From Acanthaster planci (lineage: Eukaryota > Echinodermata > Asteroidea > Valvatida > Acanthasteridae), in assembly GCF_001949145.1 (NCBI RefSeq), contig NW_019091379.1, positions 694,532 through 758,531 of the forward strand: a stretch of 64,000 nucleotides of DNA. The letters run 5' to 3'. Position 1 is the first letter of the stretch. Each line of letters starts with the position of its first letter. Positions 13,379-25,700 of the stretch are shown here, one piece after another. The position numbers were made by a program, and so were the translations under genes. The notes under the pieces are model-generated. The model made no database searches, was not told the DNA's origin, and was given only the letters and a program-made list of their open reading frames with translations.

Positions 13379-13480
13379 CTCTCTCCTTCGGTCATTTCCC
13401 TCTGTAAGCTGCACATCTGCCAAATATCTGTGTTGATTCCCAACAAACCAGGTTCCGTCCGGGTCAATGCCACATTAAAT
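13379..13480 (-). other. candidate non-coding first exon of DIPK2 (upstream limit unknown)
   Basis: On the minus strand the sequence GGAGAGAG|GTGAGTGG gives a near-consensus 5' splice site, with the exon ending at 13379. It lies in a locally CpG-richer zone (13.3-14.1 kb), as expected for a promoter. The right-hand limit given here is arbitrary because no start site can be read from sequence. Other donors in the region could serve instead. Confidence 0.3.
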
Positions 13481-16400
13481 TCAAGGACTCTAACCTTACA
13501 TGCAGACGTACGTGCGAGGGGCAGACGACACGCTCCACATCACTGTCGACTCTCGCCCGAAATGAGCCTAGTGGTTGTACATGTACATCACGCGCGCATA
13601 CACAATACATGTACATTGTCACCCGCTTTCAGCCAATACACATCAAGCTATGGCAGGTTTGTGACGTACATTATTATACAAGAGAAACAAATCGGTCGGA
13701 ACAATTTTCTGTCATTAAGGACAAATTTAATCAACTTTAAGCAAACAAGTACAGGTAGGCCTACTCATCCATAACAATCGACGGGTCAACCAAAATTGAG
13801 TCTTTGCGGTGCTGGCGCGCAAGTGTAGTGTTAAGTTGTGGCGGCGATCATCGAACGGACCTGTGGCAATCAAACATACACGCAGACTGACGGTACGATA
13901 CGCATCAACTTTTTTTTCGTTAAGCCAATGAAAACCCAGTGTACTCAGGTGGGCGTGTTATTATGTGATCGGTCGGCCAATCATAAATCTTTTTACACGA
14001 GTAATGTCAGCCGACAGTTAGTATTGGCTTATCTTCGTTTGATTTCTCGCCAAAGGAATGTCGAACAAAGAACAGTAACGATCACCTACTCCGATTTTAT
14101 GACACCAACGAGAAACAAACATGAAAAAGAAAAGTTTTGCAAAAAGAGCAGCAGATACACGGCGTTAAACGAGATAATTGTGTGCATTTCATTGAAATAC
14201 TTACAATAAAGCTTCCATAAAAATTCTTAACATACATTGACACGCACAATAACCCTCTCAGGTTTCCGTCCAACGAGGTTGCAAATCGTATGATAATAAG
14301 TTCATAGGTAAGGCCTAAGTGCTGGTGTTCTGTCTTATCACCTTTCTGTGTATTTTGGGGGGACTGAACACGTATATTATACATGTTACGCAACTGATTT
14401 GGTAAATGACAGTGCATGGAACGTTGTGTTGCTCCATTGCTCATAACAGGGATGATTTAAACCCTTTGAGATGTCCTTTTCTTCCGTGGGAACATTTCTG
14501 TACAGCGTGAATATATATAGCTCAGCGAGGGTTTAGACCATATGTACCCTCTAAACACATAGGAACTACGAGTAATTTCGACGTAAATTCCCACGCATTG
14601 CGACAAAAAACGCTTCACAGGACAATTGACGGTGCCATCATAATTGATGAAGATAGCCATGGCGTCAGTGACTCCATGGCGCCAAGACGGTTCCATTTTC
14701 TGACAGAGTAATAGTTAACTCTCTTCATTCCGCCCCCTCATTGTTACACTGTTCACTCAAGAAAAAAGCCAATAAAATGACTGAATTGTGAGAAGACATT
14801 ATGTCCCGCTTGATTAGAGCATGCGGTGGGCGATTGAGTTAGCACTTTGGACAAGCTGGTTGGTTGACGGGTGCTTGACAGTTTGTTCAGTACTGAAGCA
14901 CAGTCATAAAGGATTGTACCACGGGCCTAGGAACTTCTTGGATTAGGAACAGATAATCCCAATTGTCCATGCTATTAAAGGAGTAAGAAGTATCAATGCG
15001 TAGGATTATCCACATTATTTGACTGACAATCCTTAAGCCGATTATCTCTCTATTGTGACACGAGAGTGTCTTTATCTTGCGATCTTGTTTTTCCACCCCA
15101 ATGAAACAGTTCTGAAAGAAATTGATTTTTATTTCTGTGGAAGCTGCTGTTCGCGAGGTAAAACCGGAACTTTCTTTTGTAGTGACTACATTCTAAGGAT
15201 GCTGCTCCTAAGCATGCGTGTATATATTCCCTCGATCCTTACAAGTAGCTTTGCTAGGCTGCCTAAACTATGATGTGAACAAAATAAAGACGGGATAGGG
15301 TATAAGTGATTGTGTGCTTAAATGTCATAGGTTTACTTATCCACGAAGAGCGACGATAGGCCGTTCTTTTAACACTGAGAAAGTATTGTCAATTAATAAC
15401 TATGCGGGCCGAACGGGAATTCAAGCTCAACGCAAATTTTTGCTGCCAAAAATGAATGCAGAATTTTAGTATAATACGAAATACTCTTGAACAATATAAT
15501 TATGGACGTTAAACAGTGAACAATGACCCCCCCTGCATGCAGTCATATAACTCAAGGTTACACCAGAATAACGTACAATTTATATGATTTAAAAGTGTAA
15601 TCTCAGGTCTCTGCTGCGGGAATAAAGGGATTCCACCGTTAGTTAAAAGCAAGGGTCAAACTGTATCTTAAACATATTAACTTACGTCTGACACTCGACG
15701 TGGTTTTCTCGAAACACTACTGCCTTCATCCAAATGGGTACTGCGCAGTGATGAGTGAAATGAGCCATCCTATTTGAAACTTTGTTCCTCACCTACACTA
15801 ACACGACCCGAAACTAATTTGGTCAGATATTCCTACCTTTTGACAGCTCTTAACGAGCCCTGGTGTAGTTTCCAACTTCTCCGTAGAGAGATACTTTCCC
15901 CGATTGTTGTTTACCTTCAGGTTGCGAGGTTAATGACCGTTTGAGAGTGATGTCACATCAAACGAGTAGGCACTGACGGTCGCGCCTATTGTTGTTTGTG
16001 ATTCCAAGTACAACTCCGGCCACAGCAGACAGTGGTTTTCTGTCGGGATACAGTTGAACTTCGGTTAACTTAAAATCGGAAGTTGCTGTCTTAAATAAAT
16101 CTGGACGATGGTTGGCAGAACGTTCCCTGTCTCCAGTACCGACTCTCAGCTCGCTGTGTTCTGGTATGTGATGCCAGAATAGAACCCGGCATAGCATAAA
16201 GCCCTACACGACCCTTCTATTGAATACGCCTTTAGGTTACACCGCCACAAAAATAAGTCAACATCTTTTGACTACATTGTTACACACTTGCGCGGATCAT
16301 ACTGTACATTGTCGTATTTCAAAGGTTCTAGGGGGTATCAACGAGGCGCAGGACTTTTGTATTCGAAATGGCCTGTGGAGGAGGTCTGATTGTTAGGATG

Positions 16401-17459
16401 CAGACTGCAGAGACCCCCGTGAGAGTGTTACAGGCGGTGAGATGGATGCGCGCGGGGGTTGAGGATCTGCGAACCCTTACAAGTTCAGATTATGGAGAGA
16501 TGACGGTGCACATAGCAGGTTTTTCTTAGTCTACGCGGGTGCGCTTTTCACCAAGATCTCCGTTAAGTTGACAAAATCATGCAGTCAGTCCAATTTAGAA
16601 GTATGTGCTTGTAGTTTAATTGATCGCTGCTTTACTGACCAATCTCTATACTCAGCCATTTCAGACATCGGTGTTCTACGTGATGATTGCGTCCCATGGT
16701 TGAAGATTAATCACCGGTCATTCCACGACTGAATCATTTCATGACTGAAGCAACAGATGACGTCCTTGCGATGTCCACTGTAATTATTACACTGATACAT
16801 GCAGGATGAGGTTACGACCGGAGGTTCACGTAATTACCAGCACTGATCTCACCCTACTATCCAAATTATTCGTCACTGCTGACTTTGCAGATGTAAGCAG
16901 CAGTAAGCCGTTGATAAAGGTACAACTGTTTCAATGCGGAATTTAATAAGTTCTTTCGCCACTAATTTAAAGAAATTTCCAGTACATTTGGAGCTTTGTG
17001 CTATTTTTTACTAGCTGTAAAAAGAATAATAGATTTCGTTTGAAGTCGCCCGTACAAGCCAGTATTGGTCCTTCATCAAGGAGACGCCCAAACACTTGAT
17101 TAGTTTTAATCCACGTACAGTAGTACTCCCTATTCAAGAGCGTTGACGATCTCAAGTGTCTTTGAGCTCTCGTTCGAGGTTTCGTTAATCAATGACCCCT
17201 CAAAAACTTTTAATAAAAAATAACTGGTTTCTTGTGTCCATGGCAACAGCGGTACAGCACATTGACACGTTAAGGCCTTTCACATGCGCCAGTCTGCCAC
17301 TGAGGTTGAATCGGAAGGGCTTGCCTCGTCGATCGAACACTCTGAACTTGCTATGTTGATACATTTCTGTCAACACACTCCGGTCTGCGACGTGTCAGTT
17401 CAAGGTAGCCAAGAATTGCACCCACACTGTATCCTTTGAGCATTTTTGCAGACAAGATT

Positions 17460-17560
17460 CAAGGGCGGATCCAGGAATTTTTGCCGAGAAGGAATTTTTA
17501 TTCGGGGGGGGGGGCTGGGGGGCTGGTAACTACATGTATTTGTCACCCATGGCGAGACCA
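17460..17560. mobile_element. single transposon end, GGCGGATCCAGG type, with G-run
   Basis: The sequence AAGGGCGGATCCAGGAATTT at 17460 repeats the terminal motif of the complete foldback element at 18048-18293, and a long G-run follows. A matching opposite end could not be placed with confidence, so this is probably a decayed copy of the same family. Confidence 0.4.
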
Positions 17561-18047
17561 CCTTAACCTCTTCGATTTGTCCTCAACCGTACACTGAGCA
17601 TAAGACGCCTAGGCCCTATATGGCTCATACTTGTTAAGGAGGCGTCTTCCAACCAGCCGGGGCAGCCTACACGTAGGCCTCTTAAAAATGGGAAGGGGGT
17701 GTCCTTCCACCCCAACCCCCTGACGCGTTTGCCTGTGTTTTCATTTAATGAGACTGATGCTCCTGTGATGCTCCTGCTTCTAAGTTACCTGTAATGCAGC
17801 AAATTGGGTGACGCGGATTTGTATAGAGGGCGTGTGTCAATTATGACAACCTTAATGTTGACACGCTGAGCCTGAGAGCTGTCAGCCACTTGAACCCAGA
17901 AGCTGAAAACGAGGTTCTACATATAAACCTCGTTTGGGACTTAGGGCTGAGATTTCGTTTAAGTTCCATGATACGAAAAATGCAAATAAATTGTCATTCC
18001 CTAAAATCAGGGAAATACTGTCTTGTGCCTCTCATAAGATCGTTCAA

Positions 18048-18293
18048 CAGGGGTGGATCCAGGGGGCACGCCCCCATCCTGCTTTTTGCACCAGAAAAAT
18101 AAATAGGGCTTAATAAATATTTTTTTAAAGAAGAAAAGAGGGACTGAGAAGAAAAAAGACGTGTCATACGGTACTGCCTGACATTGCACCATAGAACGCC
18201 TCGATTCCAAAATGGCTCCGCGCTGTACAGGCATTTCACCATTACTGCTTCAGTTACCCCCGCCCCCCTTGGGAAATCCTGGATCCGCCCCTG
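18048..18293. mobile_element. hAT-like foldback element (MITE), 246 bp
   Basis: The left end CAGGGGTGGATCCAGG is matched by the reverse complement of the right end, CAGGGGCGGATCCAGG, with one mismatch in 16 bases. The CAGGGG/CCCCTG tips are typical of hAT-type non-autonomous elements. No transposase is present. A clean 8-bp target duplication is not visible, so assignment to hAT is tentative. Confidence 0.6.
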
Positions 18294-21200
18294 TTCACCT
18301 TTTATAGTGGGCATTAGGAAGATTTTTTTTTCAACTTAAACACCCATTCCTAGGCTACTGTGTTTTAAGTTGGTGATTTTGAAAATTGGCATAAGGGATG
18401 TTGAAGAGCAAATAAAACCAAATAAAACGACATACCTTTATTGAACACCCTAAACATAAATTGCCTAAAGTGAGCCACTAACTGGTAGATACGTGTCCAA
18501 TCAACCGATTGTCGGAACCGTGTGTACTACGTATTGGTTGTTTCAATTGTTTTTCGATTGTTTTAACAAGACTATTAAATTTAGAGTGGTGTGAGCTGTT
18601 TGGACAAAACGCTCTTCTTCGGCTTTGTTGTAGAAAGCATTTATCTGTTGTTTAGTATATACCAGTGGAAATCTTATCCTTAAACCTGGTTTACATTTTG
18701 TTCAAGCATGAATGACAATCCAATTAAAATAAATCAATTTAAATTAAAATTTTTTAAGTAGGCCCAGAGTAAAATCAGAAATTTGTTGTAAGCTTGATCT
18801 CTTATGCTGGTGAATGACCTTATAACAATAATATCACACTATTTATTTTCTTTTCCATCCCAAACTATGTAAAGAGCCCCAAAACTGAACCTCACACTGC
18901 ATCAGAAAGACCTTAAAGATTGCATAAAAAAGCGGCAAAAAAGTTCGTCCCTCCCCGAACAGTGGTAGGCTCAATGTATGAAGATCTTCGCCAGTCTGAG
19001 ATCCTTTTCTGTCCGAAAAGGACCAAAAGAGGGCGCTAGTCAGGTGGTCACGGCAGCATCACCTGTGCACCATGGAGTGGGGGCTCCTCACAACCTTACG
19101 GAATCCCCTCCACCAACATTCGATACTGGGAACACAAAATGTTTTTGTCAAAACAGAATGCCAGTATATCTCATGTTTATCACTGCAATACTTGCATCCT
19201 GTGGCTGGCTCGACTAGGAAACATTCACCCGCTGCGTAGATAGGGAACCTCTTGTCGGTTATCAGCGGGGGACACCGAAAGGATTTGTGTCTTCCACTGT
19301 CTTCGTGAACAACACTGGCGCTGTGGTCCTTGACAATACCTGGCCAGAACCGTGACACTCATAAAGCCCCATTTTTGGTCGGTCTCCCTATTTTCAAAGA
19401 CAAGGTTTGAATATCAGTGGCGGTTCCGGGTTGGGGTGCGGCATACCCAGACATGCCCCCGGCCCAACTTTTTGAAAATAAAGAGACGAGTTTTGTAATT
19501 AAATGTATACATGTATTTCATTTTGCTCCCGCTCCAAATCGTTCGAAAGTTGAAATCGAGCCTCACAATTCAGAGAAACCATGAATATTGCACGAAAAAA
19601 ATCAACAGTTGCTTTTCCCCCTCCCAAAAAATGCCCCCCACCAAAAAAAAAAAATTCGAAACAGCTGTTGCTTGAAATCAGTATGAGTTCCCATTGTCCG
19701 TTGGTCAACGTACGTTCATGGCGCTCATTAAACCGAAGTGAGCGTGCGCAAGATTTGCACTTAAAAACAGCATAGTGAGAGGCTATGTCTGATTTCGAGC
19801 GTTGTCTTTGTCAATGGATTTCCAGGAAACCGAGCATAAATAGTAAACCTTTTTATGACAAATCCAAACAACATTAATCATTTTGTTTTTCAGTAAGCCT
19901 GCATGACATTGATTTTGTGCCCTGCCTCAAAAAAGATCATAATGAACAATTTGGTTTTAAATAACCCCAAAATTACGGTATTTTATTTTCCACATGCAAA
20001 AAATAGTGTCGCCAAATTTGTTCAATATTTATTAAAAATTAGTTTTCCTGGTTATAAAACTAGATATAGAGAGTAGAAGACTGTCTTAATCGATTTGCAT
20101 GCAAAAATTGGGAATCTGCCGGTAAATATTTTTGTAAAATAAGTCTGACTTCGACCCAAATTTTCACGCCAAATCGTGCGAATCCAGACGTTTTGTTATG
20201 GAAAAATCTGACACATATCTAATTAAAAATGACTTTATGTCCTACTGAAACTTAATTCTTAGAGTCAGGAGTTATTGCGTGTCGAACCTTTGACAAAAAA
20301 AGAGGATACCCTTGCACCATACTCTTGTAAGGGCAGACTATTGAGTGCAATCGTGTATGCGTGCTTACAAGTGTGGTTTAAATAAAGGAAAAAATAAAAG
20401 CGCCAAAATCCTGTGGGGAACTTGCCCATTTTACTGGAAATGCACTTTTTCGAGAGGGGAAGCCAGAGGGTAGCGAGTATACATGCAAAGTACTCATTGC
20501 GACTATGTGCTGATTATTGATTGGGGGTTGCAGTTGTTATTCAAGGGAAACTAGAGGCGAAACAGGTAAAAATGGGAAATCAAGGCGGGACAAAAAAGAA
20601 AATACAGTTCTGTTGTTCAGGACACGTAGTAATTTTTCTATTCCCTTTAGTTTTTTTAATCATGTTTTTCATTTTTTTATTTTCTGAAAAAAAGGAACGG
20701 ACGTGCAAATACAGCTGAAAAAAAGTGGAAATAACCCGCTTGAATAAAAATCCTGGCGAGGCTAGGCAGTCCACTTGGGCCTGTATAGCCCAGATATACT
20801 TTGATCTCCAAAGTAAGCTCGTGAAAAATACGGCTTATTTTTGACGACGTCATGCCATCCTCAGCTAAAGATATTCTTTTTTCTCTCTTTGAAAAGAACA
20901 AAAGTCTCCGTGAATTTAAATTAAGCTGAATATCAAAGCTGAATGAGTTTTCCGTACACGGAGCAGTCAATCCGCATACATGTGCAAAATTGTGCCGGGC
21001 CGGCATTGATTATGTCTGTGACCGGCGCGCGCACAACACATGCACGCCCTCATTTCCGAAACTGCCCGAATTTCTTTCGGGTGACCTCGGCTGCGGTCTG
21101 CATTGTTGAGTTTAAACCAGCCAAGGGTTTCGTTTTTCCTTTTCCTATTACCCATCTTCTTTTTTCATTTCGGGCAGAAACTTGTGCCTTGGTTTCCATT

Positions 21201-21399
21201 GGTTTGTAATGGCATTGAGAAAATAAACGCAGGTCAATGAAACAAATGTGGGATTTTTTCATCTCACTTAAACAAAATAAAGGAAACACGAGTGTGCTTT
21301 TCTTCTCGAAATTAAACAAATACATGGTTTATTATTCGTTTCTTTGGTGTATGCAATTTCAAAAGGTTGAACTTAACTTCAAACATTTTCTTCTTTCCT

Positions 21400-21860
21400 G
21401 AACAGATATTCTAAAACAGCAAATGCAATAACGCTTCATTTTTTCAGATCAAAAGGCTGCACACGAAAAATGTTTGGGCTTTGTTTAAAATTCAGATTCA
21501 AAAACAACAGACTGCAAAGGTTTGGTTTTTCTGTTTTCTTTCTTTTATATTAAAAGGTGGAAAGAGTAACAGGTTGATTTTTCTCTTTTTTCAATTTTAT
21601 ATCATAAAACAGTAAATGGTAATGATTTGTCTGTCTTTTCAGTTTTAAAAACAGAAAACGGAAAAGAAAGCTTTTTCATGTTTTCAGATTAAAAAAAAAA
21701 TCAGTAAACGGTAAAGAGTTCATTTTCCTTCTTTTCCCTTTCAGTGGATTCAAAAACAGAAAACGGTAAAATGATAGTTTCCCTTTTTCCTTGTTTGGAT
21801 TAAAAAAGAAAACCGGTAAAGGGTAAGTTTTTCCTTTAATGTAAAAAAAAAAAGAATAAA
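21400..21860. repeat. degenerate tandem array, about 50-bp period
   Basis: A block of the form TTTTCAG...AAAAACAGTAAACGGTAAA, followed by a T-rich stretch, recurs with its core starting at 21610, 21652, 21702, 21757 and 21808. Weaker copies sit near 21415, 21502 and 21554. Spacing of the clear copies is 42-55 bp. The array lies 0.6-1 kb upstream of the STT3B start codon, in what is probably its promoter-proximal region. It is clearly decayed, so it is old. Confidence 0.6.
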
Positions 21861-22429
21861 CAATACCAGATTCGTTTTTGTTTTTTCCTCAACACAATTT
21901 CAAAACTTAGCGATTGGACTGTATTTACACGGACCCCGGTGTTGTTTGAGCATTTTATGGGCTCTTCTCCCCCACACTATTTATCTATGAATATCGTGTA
22001 GAAAACGTGATTTATATATTGAAATAGGGCTACAAGCTTTCAGACATAAAAAAACTCCTGCTATGAACAGTGAAATATCCTGTATTTTTCCGCTGGATTT
22101 CCTTCGACGAATCGCGAAGCAAGTGAACTGACTCGTGCCATGCGGTGGAGTTGGTGTAGAGCTAGCTAGCTGCAGTTCTCTGCGTTTCTGCGCTCACACG
22201 ATAACACTGTTGATTGGTCTAGCTATTATAGCCTCGATCACATATTTACTTATTTCCTCCAGAATATACGTTTCTGAAACTACAATTACATACTTTTTGT
22301 AAGTACCAATGAATAGACTGTTTGATATTTTAAAACATTCATGCTATTTTTGTTTAATTTAAAAAGTTTACCTCTGCTGAGTATTTGTTGCTCTTTAAAT
22401 AACAGTCTTTACTGTGACTGAGGCAAAAT

Positions 22430-22465
22430 CCATGTGTGTGCGAAACCAAAATGGCGGAACACAGT
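22430..22465 (+). promoter_or_regulatory. STT3B start context with overlapping YY1-like motif and short uORF
   Basis: The start codon at 22451 sits in CCAAAATGGCGGAAC. It has A at -3 and G at +4, a strong Kozak context. The same bases match the AAnATGGCGG core bound by YY1, a common arrangement at vertebrate housekeeping genes. An ATG at 22432 in another frame opens a 17-codon frame that overlaps the true start and ends at TAA 22483-22485; its own context is weak. It matters only if transcription starts upstream of 22432. Confidence 0.5.
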
Positions 22466-22764
22466 GGACAATACGATGCAGCTAACACTGGAAAACGGAG
22501 CCAAAATCAGCTCCAAATGGCCCCCAAGAGTCTGGGAAACCGCCACAGGCATGTCCAAAAATCCATCAAGAATCAGGATTCCGGCGAGGGGGTGGAATTG
22601 GCGGAATCACCTGAGAATGAGCAGCTGAGATTCCCAACGACTTCCAAAGCGGTGGAAGGCCTCTTGACTTTCCTGATTCTGTTCCTAGCCTGCCTCGCTG
22701 CGTTCAGCTCCAGACTCTTCGCCGTCATTCGCTTCGAGAGCATTATCCATGAGTTTGATCCTTG
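22451..22764 (+). CDS. STT3B: STT3B exon 1
   Basis: 314 bp from the ATG to CCTTG|GTGAGA, ending in phase 2 within W105. It encodes a polar N-terminal tail rich in Asn, Gln and Ser (residues 1-66), the first membrane helix (about 70-93) and the first catalytic motif HEFDPW. D103 is the metal-binding aspartate of the family. The next exon supplies the G that completes Trp. Confidence 0.96.
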
Positions 22765-25700
22765 GTGAGAATTGTTCTTTGAAACCTATTGTCGTTGCTT
22801 TCATCCCTAAACCTTCTAACATGCCTATGGGCATGGCCTAGAGGCCTATAACTTTATAAGTAATTTAACAAAATAGATTAGGCCTAGGGCTTACACGTTG
22901 CACATGTACATGATGTAGCCTATGTATTTTCATCTGTTACGACTTACTAAATGAAAATGTACAAGGCTAATTTTTATGAAAAGGATTGCGGTAGTTGCTA
23001 GCCAGTGAATTTGAATGCAACCAGTGTGTGACTCAGATTTTTCCCAGCTATTTTAGCAGCACTTGCATTTGCAAAGACCTCCAACCACAAATCAGAAAAG
23101 AACTTGCCTAGGCCTACAGGTACATGCATCAGGCATGCCAAGGACAGGCTGATCAAAATTAATAGAGGGCCTGCGTGGAGCGACCTCACAGTCACAGAGG
23201 ACAGGTTTTTGTTCCTGTGTGATATGCTTGAGTAGATGCCATAGTACATGTACTTCATTGTCCTCAAAATCTATATTGTCAAGATACGTCCTCTGTGAGG
23301 GTACCGGGTGCTCCATGCTGGCCCTGCCCTCTATAGCAGTATGGGGCAGTGTGGACATCCGGAATTCTTGCAAAATGGCTGGTACCCGTACTGCACCGGT
23401 GAAAACAGGAACCATGGCGACGTATGCACGCACCAACCAGTCCGAGGATCGGATTACGTAATCTTTTCGTTGATCAGTACATACATGTACGCGCGCTTGT
23501 TGCAGTTGTTTTCATCGGCGCAGTGTGGTTGCTAGTTGCTACCCGCAATTTTGTAAAACTCCCGGATGTCCGCGCTGCCCCATTGTACTAATTTGTAGCT
23601 TCATCATCACTGCTTCCCCAAGTTTTCCCCATCCCAGTCCCCAGTTTATATTTGTTCTTAAATCAAAATACCACCTTTTTGAACCTTGCAGATTGCTCCA
23701 TGTCAAAAAAAGTGGTCTGTGTCTTTCTCTGTGCTACCGCAGTCCAGTACTGTCATGTGTACAAATTCAATGTAAGGTCTACATGTACACGCACAATGAC
23801 ATGTTGGTCATGTTGGTCATTCGTGTTGTTAACTCTGTCATGTAGTAGTGTGAACCATGTCTGACCTCTAGCTTTTTTCCCTGATGGCATCTGCCAGTGT
23901 ACTTCAAATATCTTGGAAGGGCCTCCCTGCTGAAAAATTGGACATAGTAAATAAGTATCAATTTTGATTTGCCTAATACGTTACAGGTAGTTGTGACATA
24001 AGGCATGTAACTAGGAAAAATTAGGCAGTACACATGTAGATACTTGAGAGTAAACTGCCCTATCTCAGTGCCGATTGTTTTGCTGTAGGGTAGGCCTAGT
24101 AGTACTGGGATGACACTGAACATGCAAAGTGAGTGTTTGTGGAACTTCAATTTTTACTGCGACAAATCTGTCTAGTTTCGTGCTGTCGTCATTGTGACTT
24201 TTGGAATGTGAAAAGACAGTCAGTGCAATCTAGTGCAATTTTGGCCTTTTTTTCCCTTTTTGAAAAGTCTTCCTGAGCCAATGGGATAGAAGTGGCGATT
24301 TATCCTATCAGGGGTCAACTGAATAGTAAGTTCTGTAATCTTAGAGTACCGTACTATGTGGTTTTTGTGGCCCACTTTCAGGCAAAAAAAGCAGGACTGG
24401 GTCATGGCTAAAAAAAATTATTCCAAGTCACCATCCACATCAACACAGACCAAACCAGTCAACTTTTTTTTAATACAGATAAAAAAAACAATCAGAGACA
24501 CACTCAAACATCATGTGTATGTGTAAATTTGAGTGAAGTAGCAAATACCGGTATGCTGGATGGGGAAAATGTATGCTTCAATGAAAATGGACTTACAGTG
24601 TAACCTACAGCATAGAACCCTGACTCCAAATGCAGACTATGCAAGTGTTGAAGTATTCTATAAGTCGAGTACACCCTGGGAACTATTGGGCCCTTTGGGG
24701 AGGCAGAACGATGAGCCTCATAGTTCTAGGGGTTCCCTTGGCACTAATTTTTGAAGCTATAATAAAAGCTTCCTGAAACTGCATCAGAAGTTTTGCTGTG
24801 GCATGAGCGTGCCATCTGTGTGACAAGAATGACGTAAAGGCTTGCAGCTATCAGAGAAAAGCAACGGGGACAATTTTTGTTGAACACATGACCTTGATTT
24901 TTACTCCCCATAAAGAAAAAGCCTGAAAACATTCCTCATTTCTACCAGTTCTTCATCTGGTTAGAATCTGGTCTGAAAAAAGTGAGATTTCAACCCACGG
25001 GTCTCCAACGTACAGGTATTATAGTCTCCTGGTTTCCACTTGACTGAGCAAACCATTTGATTTTTGGAAGAGGGAAATCAATAATTTTGTAAACAGTGCA
25101 GTAAGAAAAGGGTTGAGGAGAACAAGACAGTTTTCATGTTTTTTTCATTTTTTGTGTATGTGTACCAATATACACAACATGTTAGCAAAATGAAACACTC
25201 ACCCTTATGATGGTAAACCACATACATGTACTTGTACCGTACACTGCAGATATATTTACTTTATGTGCATGTATTTTAATTCTTTCTTTTCATTTATCAA
25301 GAGTTCCTTGACAGTCATGCATGTGTAGGTACTGTAGCCCAGAGGCTTGGGGAACCAGGAGAGAGAGAACCCTGAAAATATATTCCCGAGAGAAAAAATT
25401 ACAGGGACCGAAACCCAATTCATAATGCTGAAGTGGGTGGGATTCGAACAGGGTAGGAGACAAGGAAGATACATGTATCAACCCCGGCTACTCAGTTGTC
25501 ATGGCGCAGTTGACATTTCATGTACGTGTTCAGTTATTCAACCCAAGAGCGTACACGTACAATGAACATCGCAGGCCAAAGCAGGCTAACAATTAACAAT
25601 CTGTTATTTTAGTCTCTGTAATTTGTGCTTTCACTCACATAAGTCAAGGATGAGATCCCTTTGTACAAAGCAGTTTGGAAATTACGCATTTGCATGTATG

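Larger units (their letters stand above)
13481..20900. other. intergenic DNA between the divergent DIPK2 and STT3B genes
   Basis: No protein-coding gene is recognised. CpG-rich patches near 13.5-14.1 kb and 15.9-16.5 kb may include promoter or enhancer DNA of the minus-strand gene. The rest contains foldback-transposon relics carrying the GGATCCAGG end motif (a full one at 18048-18293, a single end at 17464) and homopolymer runs of G or A. Confidence 0.6.

Noticed and set aside
13430-14209. Two plus-strand open frames of 114 and 123 codons in the CpG-richer zone
   Set aside because: No homology, no splice logic, and they overlap the likely minus-strand promoter region.
22436-22768. Upstream extension of STT3B starting MCETK
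   Set aside because: It would need a GTG start; the ATG at 22451 has a strong Kozak context and gives the expected family length.
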